Source: Thermodesulfatator sp.
Lineage (GTDB): Bacteria; Desulfobacterota; Thermodesulfobacteria; Thermodesulfobacteriales; Thermodesulfobacteriaceae
Direction of reading: 5' to 3'
Assembly (NCBI GenBank): GCA_027036915.1
Contig: JALWCD010000191.1
Span: 1 to 19,392, forward strand
DNA length: 19,392 nucleotides
Shown here: positions 16,177 through 19,392 of the stretch, in pieces
Numbering within the stretch: position 1 is the first letter of the stretch
Layout of the letters: each line of letters starts with the position of its first letter
Translations under genes and position numbers: made by a program
Notes under the pieces: generated by a model
Seen by the model: the letters and a program-made list of their open reading frames with translations, nothing else
The model's database searches: none
Told to the model about the DNA's origin: nothing

Positions 16177-16436
16177 TGTTTACGGATGGGCTTTAGCACC
16201 CGCCACACGCAACGGACGCCCTTTCTAAAGGTCACGAGGTCTCCTTTCCCGAAGCGCACCTTGGTACCGTCGTCAAGCTCCACCTCCACTTCGCCCTCCA
16301 CCACATAGAAGGTCTCGTCCTCCGGGTAATACCAGTCGAACTCGCTTACCCCCTTCTCCCAGGTAGGCCAACTGAAGACCCCGAGTTTTTCAAGCTCCTC
16401 AGCTGTAGGCTTCTTGATAGTGACTTTTTCTTCCAT
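16167..16436 (-). CDS. Cupin-domain protein (DUF861 / cupin_3 type)
   Basis: 89 residues forming a single small beta-barrel. The core EFDWYYPEDETFYVVEGEVEVELDDGTKVRFGKGDLVTFRKGVRCVWRVLKPIRKHY matches the (S)-ureidoglycine-aminohydrolase-like cupin_3 group (PF05899). The usual metal-binding His residues are not obvious, so metal binding and enzyme activity are doubtful; Glu in ETFYVVEGE and Cys/Trp near the end are the conserved marks. It should be a cytoplasmic small-molecule binding or isomerising protein of unknown substrate. GGGGAGGG precedes the ATG. It is a single gene, converging on the ATPase remnant and divergent from the membrane-protein gene, sharing a 97-bp regulatory region. Confidence 0.85.
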   Translation of the reverse strand: MEEKVTIKKPTAEELEKLGVFSWPTWEKGVSEFDWYYPEDETFYVVEGEVEVELDDGTKVRFGKGDLVTFRKGVRCVWRVLKPIRKHYR

Positions 16437-16470
16437 GGTTCCCTCCCCTTGGCAGCTCTGAATTACAAAA

Positions 16471-16498
16471 TTACAATCTGTGAGAGGGATTATATAAA
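16471..16498 (+). promoter_or_regulatory. Candidate promoter of the accessory membrane-protein gene
   Basis: TTACAA at 16471-16476, 16 bases, then TATAAA at 16493-16498, inside the AT-rich divergent region. The -35 match is weak. It lies directly upstream of the palindrome at 16505-16521. Confidence 0.35.
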
Positions 16499-16504
16499 CA
16501 ATTT

Positions 16505-16521
16505 CCTTTTAAGTTAAAAGG
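16505..16521. promoter_or_regulatory. Operator-like palindrome
   Basis: CCTTTTAA and TTAAAAGG flank a single central G: a perfect 8-bp inverted repeat. It falls just after the candidate -10 and 12 bases before the ATG at 16534, where a repressor dimer would block transcription or initiation. It lacks a following T tract and is mostly A/T, so a terminator is less likely. Confidence 0.5.
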
Positions 16522-16533
16522 GGTGAGGGCGGG

Positions 16534-16965
16534 ATGGAGTACACCTCTCAAGAATTGCGAACTTTTATGCTCAAAGAAATAGAGATCATTCAGGAGATAA
16601 TAAAGCGTATGGCCTTTAATTCTTTTATGATCAAGGGCTGGACGGTGACCCTGGTAGCCATAACCCTTCTTCTTAAAGGTTCTCCTCATCAGGCTTTTAT
16701 TGCCTTTATTCCCCTTTTAGTGTTTTGGTATCTTGACGCCTACTTTCTGCACCAGGAAAGGCTTTACCGGCGGCTTTACCGCTGGGTGGTGGAGAATCGG
16801 TTGAAAACTTCAGAGTATCTTTTTGACCTCAATGCGTATCGGTTTGCCGGAGAAGAACAAAGCCGTTTCCGCATCATGTTTTCTCTAACGCTTTTTTCCT
16901 TCTACGGTTCCATATTCCTCCTGATTTTTCTCTATCTCGTCCTTCTGTTTGGAGGGCTCGGTTAA
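16534..16965 (+). CDS. Hypothetical three-helix membrane protein
   Basis: 143 residues. An N-terminal cytosolic helix (EIEIIQEIIKRMAFNSFMIKGW) is followed by two close membrane helices (about 32-50 and 53-73), a basic/aromatic segment DAYFLHQERLYRRLYRWVVENRL, a short loop, and a third long helix (about 114-142). I recognise the pattern as one seen repeatedly in bacterial accessory regions as an unnamed protein, possibly near defence genes, but cannot name a family or function. The gene is more AT-rich than the core genome to the left. GGGTGAGGGCGGG before the ATG is a rough ribosome-binding site. It is followed by a 177-bp gap before cas8, so it is probably a separate unit. Confidence 0.7.
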   Translation: MEYTSQELRTFMLKEIEIIQEIIKRMAFNSFMIKGWTVTLVAITLLLKGSPHQAFIAFIPLLVFWYLDAYFLHQERLYRRLYRWVVENRLKTSEYLFDLNAYRFAGEEQSRFRIMFSLTLFSFYGSIFLLIFLYLVLLFGGLG

Positions 16966-16970
16966 GCGAG

Positions 16971-17051
16971 TCTATACCGCTCTACCTCCGAGCCGGTTAT
17001 AAGGGATTTTTACCCAAGCTATTTGCTCCACACTTAAGAATTCGGTATAGA
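16971..17051. repeat. Inverted 9-bp repeat overlapping the cas promoter
   Basis: TCTATACCG at 16971-16979 and CGGTATAGA at 17043-17051 are exact inverse complements separated by 63 bases. The right arm covers the likely -10 box of the cas operon. The arms could be operator half-sites for a DNA-looping regulator or the stem of a large hairpin. No open reading frame of note lies in the 16966-17071 gap. Confidence 0.6.
17023..17051 (+). promoter_or_regulatory. Candidate promoter of the type I-B cas operon
   Basis: TTGCTC (17023-17028), exactly 17 bases, then TATAGA (17046-17051). Four of six bases match in each box. It lies about 90 bases before cas8 and 20 before the small GTG frame at 17072. 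Confidence 0.5.
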
Positions 17052-17071
17052 GATTTCGAGGGGGAAATAAA

Positions 17072-17158
17072 GTGATCCAGGCCCTCATCGTCATCGCCGG
17101 AGCCCTTCGCATCCGCTACCCCATGCCGTTTGCGGAGGGAGTATGGGAGAAAGGGTAG
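17072..17158 (+). CDS. Possible 28-residue leader peptide or gene remnant before cas8
   Basis: A GTG start at 17072 preceded by GAGGGGG at suitable distance opens a 28-codon frame that begins with a hydrophobic stretch (IQALIVIAGALRIRYPMPF) and ends with TAG at 17156, overlapping cas8 by 16 bp. It is GC-rich, unlike the AT-rich cas8 that follows. It could be a leader whose translation couples to cas8, the leftover of a deleted gene such as cas6, or chance. There is no recognisable domain. Confidence 0.28.
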   Translation: MIQALIVIAGALRIRYPMPFAEGVWEKG

Positions 17159-18480
17159 TTGTGGATCTTTCCAGGCCTACCGGAAATTTTTGGATAGACA
17201 ATGGCCTGGTAGTTCTTTATCGCCTTTTCGGAGCCGGGGAGGTTGATTGTGAGGAGGTTTTGGAAAAACTCATTGCCAAATTATATCCCAAAAAATTTCC
17301 GTATACTTCATTTAATAGGATAAGTACTGGTAAACCCAGATTGGATTTTACAGATAAAGGCTACTGTCACATTTGTGGCGCCCGGGAAAATCTTACGGAA
17401 GGTAAAATGTGGTTTTTTCCGTTTGTAGTCGCATTAAACAGATTCGCAAATTTTTATAGCAACCTTCAACAGAAATTAATGATGTGTCCCACCTGTGCGA
17501 TAGCAGGCTTAGCAGGGTATGTGGGCTGGCTCTGGCGGGCTCAGGGCAGAGATGCCCTTCACATTTTCTGTTTTCACGGAGATCTTAAAGACATAGAACA
17601 ACTTTACCGCGAGGTGCTTGATCCTATCCGTTTGGAAGAAAAAGGTGGAAATGTTCCTTTGGCTTTTTATGGACCCTATCTTCATGAGACAGCCTGGGGA
17701 CTCCTCCTGAGGCTTTTCTCCTATGTTCGGCACCATTCCGAAGAAGAAAAGCTATCTCCTGAAGCTTCACAGCTTTTGGCCGGGCTTTTCGGTGTTTCAG
17801 AAAAGACATCTTTTACTCCCTTAGTTCTATATGTGATTACCGGTAAACCGAGTAATGCTTTTGATATGCAATCCTTTAAAGAGATAAGTCATCTTGCAAG
17901 TCTATATCATCTCTACGAGCGCTGGATAGAAATTTTCAAAGAAGATCCCAAGCCTCAAGAAATTCTTGAGAAGGTCTTTCGACAGTTTCAGCGACCCGAA
18001 GGCAATACTTACAATACCATTTGGAGAGAACGAATTTCGGCTGCGGTCCTGAACTTTGAAGATCCTTTACCCCCGGTAGAAGAATTTCTTTTCCAGAGAG
18101 ATTCTAAACCGCTCATAAAAGGAAGCCTTGAGGTTTTTGAACTTTATGTAAAGGAGGTTTTGGCAATGGAGACCAATCTTTTAAATGCCATTAAACGCTT
18201 CGGTTATTCTCTGGGCAGTAAAGCTCAACAAAAAAACGAAATGGGGCTTCTTTATGCCTTGCGCAACGCTAAAAATCTGGATGAGTTCTTCCGGGTTTTA
18301 AACGATGTCCAATATCGGTTAGGACTTCCGGTACCCGAAAGTCTGCTTGAGGTTGAACCTGGAGAATCCATAAAGGGTAGTCCTTGGAGGCGAGTAAAAA
18401 CCCTTCTTTCCATTTATGCTATGAATGCCTTTTTACGGGCCCAAAATAAAGAAGAGGGCAAGGAGGGAGGAAATGAGTAA
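17143..18480 (+). CDS. cas8b1: Type I-B CRISPR-associated protein Cas8b1/Cst1 (CXXC-CXXC)
   Basis: 445 residues. The N-terminal half has the CXXC...CXXC pair that names the Cst1 family, CHIC at residues 75-78 and CPTC at 115-118, presumably a zinc site. Cst1 is the large subunit of the type I-B (Tneap) Cascade complex, responsible for PAM recognition and target-strand loading in the cytoplasm. The start at ATG 17143 has GCGGAGGGA upstream. It overlaps cas7 by 8 bp (ATGAGTAA), as usual for this operon. Near the 3' end a strong internal ribosome-binding site and in-frame ATG (18166) predict a separate small subunit. The AT-rich codon use contrasts with the housekeeping region, consistent with acquisition by transfer. 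No cas6 lies directly upstream in the window. Confidence 0.9.
   Translation: MGERVVVDLSRPTGNFWIDNGLVVLYRLFGAGEVDCEEVLEKLIAKLYPKKFPYTSFNRISTGKPRLDFTDKGYCHICGARENLTEGKMWFFPFVVALNRFANFYSNLQQKLMMCPTCAIAGLAGYVGWLWRAQGRDALHIFCFHGDLKDIEQLYREVLDPIRLEEKGGNVPLAFYGPYLHETAWGLLLRLFSYVRHHSEEEKLSPEASQLLAGLFGVSEKTSFTPLVLYVITGKPSNAFDMQSFKEISHLASLYHLYERWIEIFKEDPKPQEILEKVFRQFQRPEGNTYNTIWRERISAAVLNFEDPLPPVEEFLFQRDSKPLIKGSLEVFELYVKEVLAMETNLLNAIKRFGYSLGSKAQQKNEMGLLYALRNAKNLDEFFRVLNDVQYRLGLPVPESLLEVEPGESIKGSPWRRVKTLLSIYAMNAFLRAQNKEEGKEGGNE
18150..18157 (+). promoter_or_regulatory. Internal ribosome-binding site inside cas8
   Basis: AAAGGAGG lies 8 bases before the in-frame ATG at 18166. It is stronger than the site at cas8's own start. 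Such internal sites are known in type I-B cas8 genes, where they allow independent translation of the small subunit. Confidence 0.7.
18166..18480 (+). CDS. cas11: Predicted Cas11-type small subunit translated from within cas8
   Basis: The last 104 residues of Cas8, beginning METNLLNAIKRFGYSLG (Met342 of the full protein), can be made separately from the ATG at 18166, given the AAAGGAGG 8 bases before it. In type I-B and related Cascade systems the large-subunit gene has been shown to encode a second, shorter product that forms the belly of the complex as several copies; a mainly helical protein of ~100 residues is expected and this segment is helical in pattern. This is an inference from position and the ribosome-binding site; the protein itself cannot be observed from sequence. 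Confidence 0.6.
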   Translation: METNLLNAIKRFGYSLGSKAQQKNEMGLLYALRNAKNLDEFFRVLNDVQYRLGLPVPESLLEVEPGESIKGSPWRRVKTLLSIYAMNAFLRAQNKEEGKEGGNE

Positions 18481-19039
18481 AGCCATCAGTATTGGCTATC
18501 TCTTTAAGGTTTCAGCCGGCAATGTAAACGCATCCCATACGGAAGGAAATGTAATGGTGGCTAAAAAGGTAACGCTTCCCGACGGGAGCGCCATTCCATA
18601 CATTTCAGGGCAGGCCTTAAGGCGTATGCTCCGCGATCGCCTTGAAGACCTGGGTTGGCGTCTTTCAGAACGTTTCTGCCAGGTTTCCGGGCAGGAGGTT
18701 ACCCCGCCTGTGAGACCATGGGAGTTTATAGACGAAGACCTTTTCGGGTATTTGGATACTTCCGGGCGCAGGAGGCGCACCTCGCCGGTTAGGGTTTCAG
18801 CAGCTATTGGCCTTTTCCCTTATCAGGGCGATCGGGATCTTGGCACCCGTTCTTTTGAAAAATTCAGTCAAGCTATGAGCGAGGGCGGGAACATGTTCGA
18901 AACCGAAATATACGCCAATCTTTTCAGGGGGGTCATTCTGATCGAGCTTGACCGAATAGGAGTTTGGAAGACGCGATATGAGTTAATTCAGCCAAGTTCT
19001 AATAAAAATGCAGATGCAAGAGAGAAAGAAGAATTCTAA
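18473..19039 (+). CDS. cas7: Cas7/Cst2 (DevR-type), N-terminal part; frame broken by duplication
   Basis: 188 residues before a premature TAA. The start SKAISIGYLFKVSAGNVNASHTEGN and the segments LPDGSAIPYISGQALRRMLRD and RTSPVRVSAAIGL are typical of the Cst2/DevR Cas7 backbone protein, which coats crRNA in Cascade. AGGAGGGAGGAA precedes the ATG, which overlaps the end of cas8. Normal proteins are about 290-340 residues, so this is truncated. The stop comes from the junction of a perfect 37-bp tandem duplication (18997-19070). If one copy is removed the frame runs on without a stop through the right edge of the window, 294 codons in all within it. The AT-rich region after the break encodes a charged low-complexity loop, then the C-terminal half. 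Function is lost unless frameshifting, reversion or internal starts rescue it. Confidence 0.88.
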   Translation: MSKAISIGYLFKVSAGNVNASHTEGNVMVAKKVTLPDGSAIPYISGQALRRMLRDRLEDLGWRLSERFCQVSGQEVTPPVRPWEFIDEDLFGYLDTSGRRRRTSPVRVSAAIGLFPYQGDRDLGTRSFEKFSQAMSEGGNMFETEIYANLFRGVILIELDRIGVWKTRYELIQPSSNKNADAREKEEF

Positions 19040-19070
19040 TAAAAATGCAGATGCAAGAGAGAAAGAAGAA
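18997..19070 (+). repeat. Perfect 37-bp tandem duplication inside cas7
   Basis: Copy 1 is 18997-19033 and copy 2 is 19034-19070, identical at every base. Each starts TTCTAATAAAAATGC and ends AGAGAGAAAGAAGAA. The length, 37, is not a multiple of three, so the second copy shifts the frame and puts a TAA (19037-19039) in the first. No dyad or spacer is present, so it is not a CRISPR repeat. Confidence 0.96.
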
Positions 19071-19392
19071 AAGGAAAGAGAAAAAAGTTTAATAGAAAAT
19101 ACTAAAAATCAAGGATTACAATACGAAAGTTTACAGAATGGTTTATTAATTAGCCTTCCTTCTACCCAAAAAATAGAGAGGGTTGAGGCCCTATTTGACG
19201 CCCTCGGACTTCTCTGGGGTGGAGGGCGTACTGCCCGGATGCTTACCGACCTTTCGCCGCGCTTTTTTGCTTATGCACGCCTCAAGGTAAAACATCCGGT
19301 ATTTTTGGAAAATCTTGAGGCCGAATTCGAAAAAGGTAGGTACCTTTTAAAACTTAAGTCTCTCAGAAGCGTCCTTGAGCGCTTTAAGAATC
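19008..19392 (+). CDS. cas7: Cas7/Cst2, C-terminal part, shifted frame, runs off right edge
   Basis: The shifted frame has an ATG at 19008 and another at 19014 within the first repeat copy, and then continues with the expected Cas7 C-terminal half: LISLPSTQKIERVEALFDALGLLWGGGRTARMLTDLSPRFF and a C-terminal YLLKLKSLRSVLERFKN at the edge. A charged, Asn/Lys/Glu-rich linker precedes it. No ribosome-binding site is near the ATG, so this fragment may not be made by itself. It overlaps the N-terminal frame by 32 bp. Together the two fragments make one normal Cas7 when one repeat copy is deleted. The stop codon lies beyond the window. Confidence 0.75.
   Translation, partial: MQMQERKKNSNKNADAREKEEKEREKSLIENTKNQGLQYESLQNGLLISLPSTQKIERVEALFDALGLLWGGGRTARMLTDLSPRFFAYARLKVKHPVFLENLEAEFEKGRYLLKLKSLRSVLERFKN

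Noticed and set aside
16505..16521. Palindrome as intrinsic terminator
   Set aside because: Its stem is mainly A/T, no U tract follows on either strand, and no gene ends just before it.
18997..19070. The 37-bp repeat as a short CRISPR array (37 bp is a typical repeat length)
   Set aside because: The copies are directly adjacent with no spacer, are not palindromic, and translate in frame as part of Cas7.
15432..19392. attR copy of the tRNA-Arg 3' end within the window
   Set aside because: I looked for the T-arm/acceptor sequence downstream and saw no second copy in the window; it may lie beyond the right edge.

Overview
The window looks like chromosomal DNA of a thermophilic, GC-rich Gram-negative bacterium. 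The best guess is the Thermodesulfobacteriota/Desulfobacterota (Thermosulfurimonas- or Thermodesulfatator-like). The reasons are an outer-membrane porin, the ispE-prs-rplY-pth order, DUF1844 and FmdB proteins, an archaeal-looking HAD phosphatase and SDH-type membrane protease, and proteins rich in Glu, Lys and Arg. The placement is an inference from gene content, not from a marker gene.

Layout. (1) 1-2472: the 3' part of a porin, a perfect bidirectional hairpin terminator, a cold-shock protein on the minus strand and a DUF429 protein. (2) 2422-8625, minus strand: nine tightly packed or overlapping genes, probably one operon: FmdB-type zinc ribbon, DUF1844, ispE, prs, rplY, pth, a PsiE-like membrane protein, guaA and a dolichol-kinase-like membrane protein. 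They serve nucleotide (PRPP, GMP), isoprenoid and translation functions. (3) 8709-14752, plus strand: HAD phosphatase, rhomboid protease, SDH/ClpP-like membrane protease, M18 aminopeptidase, TrmI methyltransferase, and a continuous ybeY-pdxJ reading frame. This set centres on membrane proteolysis, peptide turnover, RNA maturation and vitamin B6. (4) 14749-15322: two small divergent genes, one very basic protein and one with an HxxxCxxC motif. (5) 15355-16436: tRNA-Arg(TCT), then a wrecked DUF4143-type ATPase gene and a convergent cupin gene, which together look like a decayed integration site. (6) 16534-19392: a more AT-rich accessory block with a three-helix membrane protein, then the start of a type I-B (Tneap/Cst) CRISPR-Cas operon, cas8b1/cst1 and cas7/cst2, running off the right edge. 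No CRISPR array is inside the window.

The most notable observations are in the cas block. cas7 carries a perfect 37-bp tandem duplication that shifts the frame and stops translation; removing one copy restores a continuous Cas7 to the window edge. cas8 contains a strong internal ribosome-binding site and in-frame ATG that would yield a separate ~104-residue small subunit (Cas11-type). Other points are the ybeY-pdxJ in-frame joining with a preserved internal ribosome-binding site, an 11-bp tandem duplication inside the ATPase pseudogene, related 11-bp repeats downstream of the tRNA, and operator-like palindromes in front of the accessory genes.
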